A stretch of 64,000 nt of DNA, from NCBI GenBank assembly GCA_951812925.1, contig OX638368.1, positions 115,591,309 through 115,655,308 on the forward strand. Reading direction: 5' to 3'. Every line of letters begins with the position of its first letter. The stretch's first letter is position 1. A program made the position numbers and the translations under genes. Of this stretch, positions 11,710 through 23,511 are shown piece by piece. Origin of the DNA: Calliopum simillimum. Lineage: Eukaryota > Arthropoda > Insecta > Diptera > Lauxaniidae. The notes beneath the pieces were generated by a model. The model was not told the DNA's origin. It worked only from the letters and a program-made list of their open reading frames with translations, and did no database searches.

Positions 11710-13046
11710 GCCCAGGAAAATAAGACGAAAAAAGAGCTTATGTGCGAAAAAATTCCCAGTGGAAATTTTTCACCGGAATTGTCTTTATTTATGCATGATA
11801 CACAAACTGTGAAAAGTCCATTGCAAAGTCGTGTGCGCATAAAAAGTTATTCGGGCTCGAAGGTTGCTAAAATCAGTTTTTTGCAAATATCTCGCTAATG
11901 CTAACCTTTACAGAAAACTGTTGGTCCCCAATTTTGTAGCACAGGAAATTTCCTACAAAAATAAGTTAAAAGTATTTGCGTACGACTTCTAGTTTAGGAG
12001 ATCACCCAATTTAAAAAGTTGTTATGATATGAAATACTACCTATGAGTTTGTATTAAAATATCTTACTTTTTAAATTGCAATAACTCTTCAATGGGAAGT
12101 TGTACAAACAAAATTAAAATGCCGTTTGAAAGATAATTTAATTTTCTATATACCGTACAAAATTTTTTTTTCGAACGGCTCATGACCTTAAAAATATTCT
12201 TGAATAACCGTTAAGCCTTCGAAATTACTAAATTTTTTAAGGATATCTGCGAATTGGTAAGTACTACGATAAAAAGTAATGGGACCAAATTTGTAGAAAA
12301 TTACAAGATCTACAAAAAATAAGCGATGTATGTACAGATAGAAGTAACCGTATAGAAGATATTCAATAGAAACCGGTTTTTTGGCATTTTAAGGGTTTTT
12401 TTGGAATATCTTCTAAACGGTTACTTCTATATGTACACATATTGCTTATTTTTTGTAGATCTTGTAATTCTCTACAAATTTGGTCCCATTACTTTTTTTC
12501 GTAGTACTTACCAATTCGCAGATATCCTTAAAAAAACAGTAATTTCGAAGCCTTAACGGTTATTCAAGAATATTTTTAAGGTCATGAGCCGTTCGAAAAA
12601 AAAATGTTATACGGTATATAGAAAATTAAATTATCTTTCAAACGGCATTTTAATTTTGTTTGTACAACTTCCCATTGAAGAGTTATTGCAATTTAAAAAG
12701 TAAGATATTTTAATATAAACTCATAGGTAGTATTTCATATCATAACAACTTTTTAAATTGGGTGATCTCCTAAACTAGAAGTCGTACGCAAATACTTTTA
12801 ACTTATTTTTGTAGGAATTTCCTGTGCTACAAAATTGGGGACCAACATTTTTCTGTAAAAGTTAGCATTAGCGAGATATTTGCAAAAAACTGATTTTAGC
12901 GACCTTTGAGCCCGAATAACTTTTTATGCGCACACGACTTTGGAATGGACTTTTCACAGTTTGTGTATCATGCATAAATAAAGACAATTCCGGTGAAAAA
13001 TTTCCACTGGGAATTTTTTCGCAGAAAATGTCTTAATTTCCTGGGC
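11710..13046. mobile_element. Foldback element FB1 (1.34 kb palindrome, TA target)
   Basis: The left arm starts at GCCCAGGAAA (11710) and the right arm ends at TTTCCTGGGC (13046), with TA on both sides. The arms are about 650 bp each and pair almost base for base toward a centre near 12385. For example AGTTTAGGAGATCACCCAAT near 11993 matches the reverse complement near 12758. There is no coding capacity. The TA target fits Tc1/mariner-type mobilisation. Confidence 0.85.
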
Positions 13047-13812
13047 TACTAAAAGTTTCGGAGTTTATGCTCAGAACATGCAATTTACGTTCATAGTGTT
13101 TGAGTGAAATTTGGTTGGGTTATCTATGCTGATTGCATGAAATTTTGAATCTTGCTTATATGGGAGGTGACACGCTCTCTATCCTTAATAGTTTTAGTTC
13201 AGAGCTTGCAAATATTATTTTTAGTATTTGGGTTATCTCAAAAAACGATTTTAGTATAACTTTTTGAAACTTTTGCTTATACGGGAGGTGCTACGCCCAC
13301 TTGTCCTAATTCTCCTAGTTTTTTCTCAGAGCCTGGTTTTACTGAAATTTGGTTGGATTATCTGAAATAAAGGTTTCAGTATAGTACTTTTGAACCTTTT
13401 GCTTGTATGGGAGGTGCCACGCCCTCTAGTTTGATTCCGCTTAGTTTTTGCTCATGGCTTGCAATTAATGTTTTAAGTGTTTCAGTTGAAACGCCTTCAA
13501 TATAATATTTTGAAATTTTTGCTTATAAGGGAGGTGCCACGCCCTCTAGTGCAAATTCGGCAAGTTTATGCTCAGAGCTTGCTTTTACTATCCCTAGTAA
13601 TTATGTATATTTTGCTTGCGTTATAGCAAAAAAAGCTCTTAATATTGCGTTTTGAACATATTCTTTGTATGGGCAGTGAGCGTGTCCGTTGACCGATTTC
13701 GCTCATTTTCTATCCCTTTGACGATAGAGGCAAAGTATCAAATTTTACTGAATTATCTTGCTCAGTTTTCCCAAAAAATTTATTTCAACGCACAGCCAGA
13801 CAGACGGACATA

Positions 13813-15496
13813 CTGTCAGCGTCAAAAGAAATTGTACACGTTAATATGTTATGTTTTTGTCTTTATTTTACTAGTTTGCTTTATCATTTTATTCAACATA
13901 TTATGTTTTTTGAAAAATATATTGTATATTCTTTCATTTTATAAAAAAAAAAAAACAAAAATTTAACAATAAAAAAAATTATAGAACAACAACTTAAAAT
14001 ACTTCAAATTCACAGCGTCAAAAGAAATTGTACAGTAAGTATAAAAAAATTATTTCAAAGAATTTTAAAGAGGTTAGTATTTTGTTTGCTTTCCATTTGC
14101 GTTGATTACAGCTTGCAATCTTCTGGGCATCGATTCCACTAGGTTTCGGGTTACATCGGAAGAGATTTTTTGCCATTCCTCCATTATCACAGATTTTAGA
14201 GAGTCTTTGCTGGTAATCGTTCTTTTTCTAATCTGACGGTCCAGATGCTCTCACAAATGCTCGATAACGTTAAGGTCGGGTGACTGGGCGGGATGATCCA
14301 GCTGTTTTAGGGTATGATATAGCAGCCATTCCTTTACTATTTTAGCAGTGTGCTTAGGATCATTGTCTTGTTGAAAGACCCAAGTTTGATCCAAGCCCAA
14401 TTTGTCGACACTAGGTTGCAAATTATCTTTCAAAATGGTGAGGTAATCTGTTTTATTCATAGTGCTCTCTATGAAAACCAAGTTACCTACACCACTGGCT
14501 GCCATACACCCCCATACCATGACCGAACCACCACCATGCTTGACGGTAGATATTACATTTTGTTGGGCAAATGCTGAATTTTTGCATCTCCAAATTTTAG
14601 TTGGTGTTTTCTTACCAAAAATTTCAAATTTGCTCTCGTCAGTTAAGACCACATTATTCCAGAATGAATTTGGTTTATTTTGATACTTTTTAGCAAAATT
14701 CAGACGTCGCTGTTGATTGATTTTTGATATGAAAGGTTTGCTTCTTGGAACTCGTCCACGTAGTCCATTTGCATGTAGTGCTCTACGTATAGTACTGGAG
14801 CTAACGTTAACACCTGAGCGTTCTGAAATGTTCTCGGATATTTTAACAGCACTTTCAGTTGGATTTTGCTTCACTCGTCGCACAATGGATCGTATTTGAG
14901 TCGCATTTAGTTTACGGGGTCTTCCAGATTTGGGACGATTTTGTAAATTTTCGAACTTTTTGTAATTATCAATTATATGTTTTACAGTATTATGGCTTCT
15001 ATCAATCATCAAACCAATTTCACGCAATGTTTTTCCTTTTTTATAATATTTTAGCACAAGTTCGCGAACATCCAGGGAGGTTTGTTTACCCATTTTGAAA
15101 ATAAATTTCGTTACTCAAAAATCTTCAGATTTGAACTGATCCTCACGACGTCAAGTCAATTAATAATTATTATAATTAGTTAATATTGCCTACAACATGA
15201 TAAAAAGTCAAATCACTAAAAATAACGGGAATTTTTTACCGTTAAAATTCTTTAAAATATTTGGTGCACGTGTTGTACAATTTCTTTTGACGCTATTAAT
15301 ATGAAGATGTTTTTGTTTTTGTTCTATGAATTTTTGTTATTGTAATATTGTTGTTGTTTTTATTATGTACATTAAGAGAGGAGAAAATATAGTATTAAAA
15401 AAACAAAAAATGTAAAACAAAAGGGAATTGCAAAAGAGTATAATTTAACTGCAAACATAGAGGAACAACGTGTACAACTTCTTTTGACGCTGACAG
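13813..15496 (-). mobile_element. Tc1-like transposon with paired direct repeats in each end (IR/DR type)
   Basis: Bounded by TA at 13811-13812 and 15497-15498. The outer ends are CTGTCAGCGTCAAAAGAA (13813) and its inverse (15496). A second copy of the same CAGCGTCAAAAGAAATTGTA motif lies about 200 bp inside each end (14013 and about 15293), giving the inverted-repeat/direct-repeat layout known for several Tc1-like elements. It interrupts a CCCAGGGTAT repeat at a TA. Removing it restores that repeat. Confidence 0.88.
14074..15093 (-). pseudogene. Tc1-like transposase, full length but for one nonsense codon
   Basis: Starts MGKQTSLDVRELVLKYYKKG at 15093 with two N-terminal helix-turn-helix regions (about residues 1-110) and a GRPRKL linker. 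The DDE domain has its first Asp in VVLTDESKFEIF, its second in VFQQDNDPKHTA and a final Glu in SPDLNVIEH, matching the DD34E pattern. A GGGSVMVWGCMAASG block is also intact. A single TGA at 14251-14253 replaces the Trp expected after IEHL. Reading through it, the frame stays open to TAA at 14074-14076 (339 codons), ending in a typical MPRRLQAVINANG tail. This is the best-preserved transposase in the window and so probably a recent insertion. Confidence 0.9.
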
Positions 15497-15541
15497 TAGC
15501 TATATCGACTCAGGAGGTGACGCTGATCAAGAGTATATCGA

Positions 15542-16787
15542 CGCCACAGACAAAAAGTAGGATGTTTCATTTCTTCCATGAAAAGTGGGATGTTTTATAT
15601 TCTTAGACGAAAAGTAGTAGGATTCAAAATTTTTAACAAAAAGTATGATATTTCATATTTTTTTAATGAAAAGTAGGATGTTTTATATTCTTGGACGAAA
15701 AGTAGGACGTTTCAAACTTTTTTACGAATAGTGGGACGTCTCATAATATGTTACGAAAAGTAGGTTGTTTTAAACTTTTAGACGAAAAGTAGGATATTTC
15801 ATATTTAAAAAGGGTGAATCATATCATAAGCGCATGTAAAAATTGTTTACCTTATTTTATGCATTTAAATGAACCTTAACCTTCACTGTGAGCTTCCTTT
15901 AGATTATGCATGAAATAAATCAATAAATCTGGTTAAATTTTTATTGTTTCGCACGAAACATACATCAGCGGAAATAGCTAAAATAAAACGTGGATTAGCC
16001 TAAACAAAATTACAGCAAATTAACAATCATATGTATAACAGATGAATATGATTTAATTCAAAATGTTTTTAAAAAAAAATCGTGCAATGCTTTAGCCGTG
16101 AAAGCGTTTTTTCCATCTTAAGGCGTGGCACCACCCATTTAAAAACATATGAGTCATATTATCGTACCTTAGTGTTAAACCTATCTCCAAACTGAATTTC
16201 ATAAAAATCAATGCAGTGGCTTAGCCATGGGAGCGTTTTTTCCATTTAGGGGCGTGGCACCGCCCATCTAAAAAAAATAGCTAATGTACTGCTCCTCCTC
16301 GCAGCCTTTCCAACAAAAAAAAAATCTAACGAATATGTTGATATTTAGGCATAAAACAGGACTGAACCGATTTCGTGTGACTATTTATATATAGATATAT
16401 TAAGTATTCTTATCGTTCCTTCGCTTAATAACTAAAACCTGAAATTAATATTTCATTTACATAAGGAAATTGATGAAACGAAATAAGAAACACCCTAATT
16501 TTTGCCAAAAATATGCCACAGGAATCAACGACAACCTATTTTTCGTGCAAGGCATCGAAACGTCCTAGTTTTCGTCCAAAATGTTCAGACATCCTATTTT
16601 TCGTCATAAAATCTTTAGCGTCCTACTTTTATACATAAAAATTCGAAGAAACCTAGTTTTCGTCATATTTAATGAAACAACCCAGTTTTCGTCCAAATAA
16701 GTTTGAAACATCCTACTTTTGTCCAAGAATTTATGAAAACCTAGTTTTCGTAGGAGAAATGAATCATCCTACTTTTCGTCTCAGGCA
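15542..16787. mobile_element. Element whose inverted ends are minisatellite arrays
   Basis: Flanked by TCGA (15538-15541 and 16788-16791), probably a 4-bp target duplication. The left end starts CGCCACAGACAAAAAGTAGG, and the reverse complement of the right end starts TGCCTGAGACGAAAAGTAGG. Inward from each end runs a degenerate tandem array of GACGAAAAGTAGGATGTTTC units, about 40 bp long: 15550-15810 on the left, and inverted at 16480-16785 on the right. The core, about 16070-16440, is related to the repeat at 31722-33521. There is no coding frame. The superfamily is unknown. Confidence 0.7.
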
Positions 16788-16885
16788 TCGATATATACTT
16801 TTCCATACCTGTCACGCTTCCTTCTCTGCGTTACAAACAGGAGGACAAAGTGAAAATACCCTGGGTTTAGGATATAAAACAAAGC

Positions 16886-17266
16886 AAAAATTTCGAAATC
16901 TTTTGATTTTTTACGCTTTCACCTGTATGATTTTTTTTTTGGGTCAGAGATTGGTAAAGATATGTATGAATATAAAAAAAAAAAACCAAGACGTCTTACA
17001 AAAAAATGTATTAAACAAAAAATACTTAGAATCGTTCAAGGAAAACGTTTGATTTTTTTCAGAATTTTTGGGGACATTTTATAATTTTTCAAAAGTTGGT
17101 CAAAAAAAAAAATTTGAGAAGTTTCAAAAAATTCTGAAAAAATTCGACGTATTTCTTGGACAATTCTAAGCCTTTTTTGCCTAATAATTTTTTTCTTAAG
17201 ATACCTTGGTTTTAAGTACAAACCGTTTTTCCGACAGCATAGACAAAATTTCCATGTTCGAGTGCC
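16886..17266. other. Intron 1 DNA between repeats
   Basis: Contains GGGACATTTTATAATTTTTC near 17070, which recurs near 33895 with similar flanks, so it is part of an old dispersed repeat. No coding content. Confidence 0.35.
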
Positions 17267-17533
17267 ATAGGGGAGATGTGTGCACCTTGGTCCGCTTTTC
17301 AATTGTGCTGGATTTCAATGTGCTGGATTTTCCAAAGAAGTTTCTTTAGTTTTTTGATTAAGTTATATTTCTTCAATGCTTGCGGCATCAAATGACGTGA
17401 CAATGATATTTCTATGTTTTGCCATTGAGTAGAAATATTACATTTTCCGTTCCAATCTCAAACGGTCCAAGGTACACCATGCAAGTGTACCTCGGACTAT
17501 CAAAAATAAAAGAGAATGCATTGTAAGTATATA

Positions 17534-19175
17534 CAGTAGGTCCAAGTCAAAGTCGTACACCAAGCAAACTATTTTTTAATGCCCCAAAACTAAGTACGCA
17601 AAAATAATTTAAGAAATTTGAAGTACATTTTTAAATAGCCTATTTAATCCTTCAATTTTAACAAAAGCCCAAACTTTAAATTTTCCGTTATTTTTGAAAA
17701 TAAATAAAAAGCAACAGAAATCAAGCATATTTAGAACCAAAGCCAAAGTCATACACCTTAACAAAATTTAAATTTTTACATGAGTTCAGTAATTAGTGTA
17801 CATTATTTTGTTTTTATTTGTCATGTTTAGTCCTTTTCGCATCCTTTGAAATAGTTTTTCACAATAGCTCGGATAAATTTTCTCCCATTATCCATGAATA
17901 CCCTTTTCAGTTCAGTTTTTGAACAAATATTGTGCTGGCGAAATTTTGCTTCTAGATAATTCCACAAGCTTTTAATAGCAATTATATCTGGACCCTGCGC
18001 CAGTGTTACGAATACATTGGGTCAGTTGAATTGAATCCGTGATCCCATATTATAAGAAATATGTTTAAAATTGTTATCTTATTAAAAGTATCTATTACTA
18101 CATTGACCAAGATTATCCTTATATTGCAATAAATTTAGTCTTAAATGTTCAAATAAATCTTATGATCCTTACTTCCATCAAAAAAATGGAGTATTCTAGG
18201 CCCAGCTGCTGAAAAGAGCCCCAAACCATTAATGAACCACCTTCATGTTTTACATTTGGTCTAACATTTTTCTTTAATAAAGAAGAAGCATCAACAAGCT
18301 CGGTTGCTGTTTGCTAAAACTCACTGCCATAAAGATTTTTTTATATGTTCTCTTCTTGAATGAAAGTAAGATTAATACTTTTGGATCAGACGGCAGACCA
18401 TATATATGGAGAAAACCAACTGAAGCACCTTGTTCGAAAAACCTTAAACCATATGTAAAACATGACGGTGGTTCACTAATGGTTTGGGCCTCTTTTCAGC
18501 AGCTGGGCCAAGAATACTCCATTTTGTTGATAGTAGTAAGGATCATAAGATGTATTTGAACATTTTAAGACTAAATTTATTGCAATATAAGGATAATCTT
18601 GGTCAATGTAGTAATAGATACTTTTTATAAGATAACAATTTTAAACATATTTCTTATAATATGGGATCATGGATTCAATTCAACTGACCCAATGTATTCG
18701 TAACACTGGCGCAGGGTCCAGATATAATTGCTATTAAAAGCTTGTGGAATTATCTAGAAGCAAAATTTCGTCAGCACAATATTTGTTCAAAAACTGAACT
18801 GAAAAGGGTATTCATGGATAATGGGAGAAAATTTATCCGAGCTATTGTGAAAAACTAATTCAAAGGATGCCAAAAGGACTAAACATGACAAATAAAAACA
18901 AAATAATGTACACTAATTACTGAACTCATGTAAAAATTTAAATTTTGTTAAGGTGTATGACTTTGGCTTTGGTTCTAAATATGCTTGATTTCTGTTGCTT
19001 TTTATTTGTTTTCAAAAATAACGGAAAATTTAAAGTTTGGGCTTTTGTTAAAATTGAAGGATTAAATAGGCTATTTAAAAATGTACTTCAAATTTCTTAA
19101 ATTATTTTTGCGTACTTAGTTTTGGGGCATTAAAAAATAGTTTGCTTGGTGTACGACTTTGGCTTGGACCTACTG
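17534..19175. mobile_element. Tc1-derived foldback: inverted duplication of a transposase 3' half
   Basis: Ends are CAGTAGGTCCAAGTC and its inverse, flanked by TA (17532-17533 and 19176-19177). The arms are about 700 bp. The right arm (+) encodes the C-terminal part of a Tc1-like transposase, including LAQGPDIIAIKSLWNYLEAK. The left arm holds the same sequence in reverse. Only the right side keeps the middle of the gene, for example NESKINTFGSDGRPYIW and KHDGGSLMVWASF at about 18365-18500. The element is thus a palindrome built from one transposon's 3' half and lacks the N-terminal part of the gene. Confidence 0.8.
18311..18850 (+). pseudogene. Tc1-like transposase fragment inside the foldback
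   Basis: One frame (18311-18559) carries the first catalytic region and the HDGGSLMVW block. After a break near 18540 the sequence continues with the C-terminal part (GPDIIAIKSLWNYLEAKFRQ) to a stop at 18856-18858. The second catalytic region is missing or scrambled. It is not functional. Confidence 0.75.
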
Positions 19176-19979
19176 TAGGTAATAAATTATGAAAGAACCA
19201 TATATTTATAATGTAATCAAAATTTAAATTTTTTTCAATAAGAAAAAAAATTAACCATAAACAAAAATTATAACAAAAATCCATTTAGAAAAAAACAATT
19301 AACTAAACAAAAATGGCTGCAAATAAATACATTAATCATGTAAATTGTAATAGTAATATTATATTGAAAGGCGATTACGGCTTCCTGGTTGCCCATCGAA
19401 AAAGGCTCGCTGGTCAATAAGCATAGGTCCAAGGTACACACAGACAGCATGTTTTAAAAACTGTCAATACCTATAACATACAATATATTAATGAAAATAC
19501 ATCTAAAACGCACTAAAAGCTTAAAACAATAACTAAACTTCCTTCCTGATGTTGTAAAACTGAAATATTTCAAGTAAGTTTCTCACAAAACGTTTCGTAG
19601 TTTACTCCAAAAACAAATTTTTACACACAAAAAACACTTTTTCCGTCACTTTTTATACACGCATACAGCTTCACGGTCTGAAGTCTACTAATATTAGTCA
19701 GCGGTATGAGTGAAAAATTCCGTAGAAGAACATTTTCGTACTCGTGCACCTGTTGAGTGGCAATCGACACTCGGCCCGAGGTACACTCGGACCAAGGTCA
19801 CACATCTCCCCTACTTCAGACATTTTTAGTCTAAGAAATTTTTTTAAAAAGCGTTTTAAAATAAATTTTATTTTCTTTTTCTATATTTGCCTATGTCTTT
19901 ACCTACTTATCTTTCACACTAAAAAATTATTATGCAAAAGAGTAAAAAAACACAAGAATTCGAAATTTTTGCTATTTTT

Positions 19980-20915
19980 ATACCCTACACCCAGGGTATA
20001 TTCACTTTGTCCGTCCGTTTGTAACGCATAGAAGGAGGAGTGGCAGATATAGAAAAGTATATATATTCTTGATCAGCATCACCTCCTGAGTCGATATAGC
20101 CATGTTCGTCTGTCTGGCTGGGTGGCTGGCTGGCTGGCTGGCTGGCTGTGTGTTGAAATACACTTTTTGGGAAAACTAAGCACGATACTTCAATGAAATT
20201 TGGTACACTGCCTCCGTCGTCAAAGATAGCTCGGGGGTTGAAAATGAGCGGAATCGGTTAACGGACACGCCTACCGCCCATACAAAAAATATATTCAAAA
20301 TGCAATTTTAGGAGTATTTTTCACGACAATGCAACCAAAATACGCATAAATACTAAAAATTGTAAGCGCAAGCTCTGAGAAAAAACTGAACGAATTCGAA
20401 CAAGAGAGCGTTTTGAAGCTTTTGCTTATATGGGAGGTATATAAGCAAAAGCTTCAAAACGCTATACTGAAAACATTTTTTGAGATATTCAAACCAAATT
20501 CGACTTAGACACTAAGAATCATAAATGAAAGCTCTCAACAAAAATTGGGTGAAATCTGATAAGGGGGCGTGGCACCTCTCATATAAGCAAAAGTTTCAAA
20601 ATGCTATACTGAAAGAGTTTTTTGAGATAATCCAACCAAACTTCCCTCAAATACTAAAATCTATAAATGCACGCTTTAAGCTAAAACTAGATGAACTCGG
20701 ACAAGAGGGCGTGGCACCTCCTATATAAGCAAAAGCTTCAAAACGCTATACTAAAAATGTTTTTCACTCAGACACTAATAACTATAAATGCAAGATCTGA
20801 ACAAAAACTGGGTGAACGCGGACAAGAGAGCGCAGCACCTCCCATATGAGCAAAATTTTAAAAATACTGCAGTGTAGGGTATTTAATGTTTGGCCAGGCC
20901 AAATTTTACACCCTT
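19980..20915 (+). repeat. CCCAGGGTAT dispersed repeat, copy 2
   Basis: Begins TATACCCTACACCCAGGGTA (19980) and ends TGCAGTGTAGGGTATTTAAT near 20890 followed by GGCCAGGCCA. It includes a (GGCT)n stretch at 20113-20148. The 3' half is a tandem array of about 140-150 bp units, each with AAGCAAAAGCTTCAAAACGC and GGGCGTGGCACCTCC. The head and tail both carry a copy of the TAGGGTAT motif. Confidence 0.75.
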
Positions 20916-21242
20916 ACTGGTTTTTTTTGGTTTCAACATATTTAGTATGAGTAATTTTTTTTTTTTAATGTTTTAAATGCGCTTTTTCGATGGCAAATTT
21001 AATTTGCTATAGAAAGTTTTCTAAAAAAAATATCGAAATTTTGCTTTTTTCGCTGGATATATTGAAATGGCTGTAATGGGTGCATTCAACCCCCCGCCCC
21101 CTCCACGATTTACACCCACCAATTTGATAGCACTCCACGGTTTTTTCACTTCCTTAGTTCCTTTTAAAATGACATTATCAATAGACTATTATAATCCAAT
21201 AACTTTTCAATTTTATAATTTATAAATTTAAATTATTTTTAG
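20916..21242 (+). other. Dfd: Dfd intron 1, 3' end
   Basis: AT-rich. Ends in a pyrimidine-poor but usable acceptor, AATTATTTTTAG, at 21242. Nothing else recognised. Confidence 0.6.
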
Positions 21243-21343
21243 GTTTAAAATTAGAAAAACGCATAGAAGAAGCAGTACCTGCGGGACAACAACTGCAAGA
21301 ACTTGGCATGCGGCTGCGCTGTGATGATACGGGATCAGAAAAT
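21243..21343 (+). CDS. Dfd: Deformed, coding exon 2 (residues 278-311)
   Basis: This 101-base exon joins exon 1 in phase 1, the split codon giving Gly, and continues as GLKLEKRIEEAVPAGQQLQE, LGMRLRCDDTGSEN. That is the conserved block that follows LGLQELG in Drosophila Dfd. The preceding acceptor is TTTTTAG and the donor is GTAATA at 21344. It ends on a codon boundary. The charged LEKRIEEAVPAGQQLQELG stretch may form a helix. There is no sign of decay. Confidence 0.95.
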
Positions 21344-21414
21344 GTAATAACACACTTTCACATGAGAAAAAAAAAGTCTTTCCATTTAATCATATGCCAA
21401 TTTATATTTTACAG
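21344..21414 (+). other. Dfd: Dfd intron 2 (71 bp)
   Basis: GTAATA donor and TATATTTTACAG acceptor. This is minimal insect intron size, in strong contrast to introns 1 and 3. An open frame reading through it is an artefact. Confidence 0.92.
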
Positions 21415-21592
21415 GACGATATGTTGGAAGAGGATCGTCTTATGCTTGACCGTTCACCGGATGAACTGCTCTCAAACGGTAACGACGATGATTTGGTTGA
21501 TTCTGATACAGATGATGATCTCATGGCTGAATCAACAGACGGCGAAAGGATTATCTATCCGTGGATGAAAAAGATACATGTGGCGGGAGTTG
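21415..21592 (+). CDS. Dfd: Deformed, coding exon 3 with YPWM motif (residues 312-370)
   Basis: Encodes an acidic, Ser/Asp-rich segment (DDMLEEDRLMLDRSPDELLS and DDLVDSDTDDDLMAE) followed by TDGERIIYPWMKKIHVAGV. The hexapeptide YPWM, at residues 359-362 of the spliced protein, is the Hox motif that contacts the cofactor Extradenticle. The exon ends in phase 1 at 21592 before GTAAGT. In Drosophila the next residues lead into the homeodomain. No homeodomain-coding exon was found in the rest of the window, so the gene is incomplete at the 3' end here rather than broken. Confidence 0.96.
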
Positions 21593-22618
21593 GTAAGTAC
21601 TAAAGAGCAACAACAACAACAACAACAACAAACACTATTATGCCCCACTAAAAATAACTTCACAAACTATGCCGTCAGCAAATAAGCGGCGAAAAGTTTT
21701 TCCCTTTTTTTTCTGTTTGTGATGACTTGTCAACGACTATGGCAATTGTGATATTGTTAAAGAGAATGATGGTGATGATGATGATGATGATGATGCAGTT
21801 AATCATGTGTCAGTTGTACTTGGGAACTCCCGCTAAAAAGAAACTGCGTTGTATGTTTAGACTTTTGGTGCGAAATATATATGTACATATACATATGTAT
21901 ATACCTTCTTACTAATTAAATTATTTAGCTGACAACATCCGTCTTAACTACTGAACGAACGCCTTTTTTGCTTGTCTGCGTCGGCATAAATGAAATAAAA
22001 AATGTAGAATTTGCAGGAATGCGCAGGCTCATTAATCAACATCAAAAAAACGTCTTTCGTAAATAGTTTTCTTTTTTTTTGTTTTTGACATACACACAAG
22101 TTTTATCTACTAAATGTGCGTAAAGTTTGAAGTACCAAACTTCTTCAAGCAATCATACAGCACTTTATGTCATGCAGCTCAATCAACACTTTAAAGCAAC
22201 ATACTCGTCTAGTTAAATTAGTGTCCTTAAATAAATGAGCCATGATATATAATACATAAGAGTATGTATGCACTTTTATACATATGAAAGAATTTGTTTT
22301 AAGAAGTGCTACTGTGTACGCATAATCGTATTTTCGTCACTTAAGCGTTTCGATGTTACACGGATAAAAATTTTATTTAGCACTTACTGACTTGAGAAGA
22401 AAAAACAATTTTTGAAAATTCCACGATTACCTCTGAAAACTGAGAGATGCACGGAGAAAAATATGCGTCATAATTTTTACTCCACTCACGTAGTAAAAAA
22501 ATTAAAGTAATTAACACTAAATTGCAAACATAATTTAACTTACCATAAGTATATAACCATTTTGACTTTTAACATTTTGTGTTTGAACTTAACAGTAAGG
22601 TTAATATCATAAAAATAA
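21593..22618 (+). other. Dfd: Dfd intron 3, 5' part, with CAA and GAT microsatellites
   Basis: Intron 3 begins GTAAGTAC at 21593 and runs past the window end (more than 42 kb). A (CAA)n tract lies at 21607-21631, only 14 bases from the splice site, and a (GAT)n tract at 21770-21796. The rest of this stretch shows no gene. Confidence 0.7.
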
Positions 22619-23430
22619 CAGGCCATTCAATAAGTCCGTAGGATGACACATAGATGGCGTTACTATAATTTTTTCCATATGATTTTTATTTAGAACTAAC
22701 CTTCAAAAGATACGTTTATAAAATTTGACAGCAATCGGACTACTGATTCATGAGTTATAGCATTTTGTGTGAAGCAACTTTTGTGAGTAAAAAAAAAAAT
22801 GAAAAAAGGTGAATTTCGAGTTTTGATAAAGCAATTGCTTTTTGATGAAAAAAATACAGTGGAAACCAAACAATGGCTTGATAAACAATATCCGAACTCT
22901 GCTCCATCGATACAAATGAATTGCTGAATTTACACATGGTCGTGCCAGCTCAAATAATGCAGAGCGCTGGGGACTCCCAAATTAGGCTGTTATTCCAGAA
23001 AACATAAAAAAAATCCACAAATTGGTTATGAACGATTGCAAATTGAAGGTGCTCGAGCTAGCTGACATTGTAATGATATCAGATGGTAGTGTTTTTACCA
23101 TTTTACACGAACATTTGGGTATGCGAAAGCTCTGTGCATAGTAAGTGCCGCGTGAGCTCACAGTCGACCAAAACAAAAACGAATTGATGCTTCAGAGGAG
23201 TGTTTGGCGCTATTAAACCGCAATAAAATCGAATTCTATCGTCGATATGTGACAATCGATGAAACATGTCTTCACTTTTACACACCAGAATCCAAAAAAA
23301 AAAAGTCAGCTGAAGCCTATTTTGACGAAAAAGAGAAATCGTAATATAAAAGTGGTATCGAAAAGTTGGAAAATCGCTATACTCGTTGTATCACCCTCGA
23401 AGGCAACTATGTTGAATAATAAAATCGAGT
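22619..23430 (+). pseudogene. Internally deleted mariner transposon
   Basis: The left end CAGGCCATTCAATAAGTCCG (22620) leads to an ATG near 22800 and a transposase of the mariner family proper: GEFRVLIKQLLFDEKNTVE, then decayed helix-turn-helix sequence with frameshifts. Next come SEECLALLNRNKIEFYRRYV and TIDETCLHFYTPESK, which carry the first catalytic Asp. It then jumps directly to KSGIEKLENRYTRCITLEGN and the terminal YVE stop near 23418. The second and third catalytic Asp residues are deleted. No right terminal repeat was recognised. Confidence 0.8.
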
Positions 23431-23511
23431 TTTGTTAAAACTTTGTTTTTTTCTCACTTTATTTTTGAACAGATATTTTCTCAATATTCAAATTTTATAC
23501 CTCTTCATCTT

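Larger units (their letters stand above)
13047..16885 (-). repeat. CCCAGGGTAT dispersed repeat, copy 1, interrupted twice
   Basis: On the - strand this begins near 16880 with a degenerate TACACCCAGGGTAT head, TTCACTTTGTCC and a GTTTGTAACGCAGAGAAGG segment. It resumes at 15541-15497 with TGATCAGCGTCACCTCC and again below 13813 with GTCCGTCTGTCTGGCTG. It then continues into units of about 120-150 bp containing GGGCGTGGCACCTCCCAT, read on + as GGGAGGTGCCACGCCCTC near 13410 and 13532. It is split by an element at 15542-16787 and a Tc1-like transposon at 13813-15496. Three further copies lie at 19980, 23597 and 34422. The transposon class is not known to me. Confidence 0.75.
17267..19816. mobile_element. 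Inverted-repeat element with AGGGGAGATGTGTG ends
   Basis: AGGGGAGATGTGTGCACCTTGG at 17267 recurs inverted near 19785-19813 as GGACCAAGGTCACACATCTCCCCT. Subterminal GGTCCAAGGTACAC motifs lie near 17463 and 19429. A Tc1-derived foldback (17534-19175) sits inside. No coding frame of its own is visible. Confidence 0.55.
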
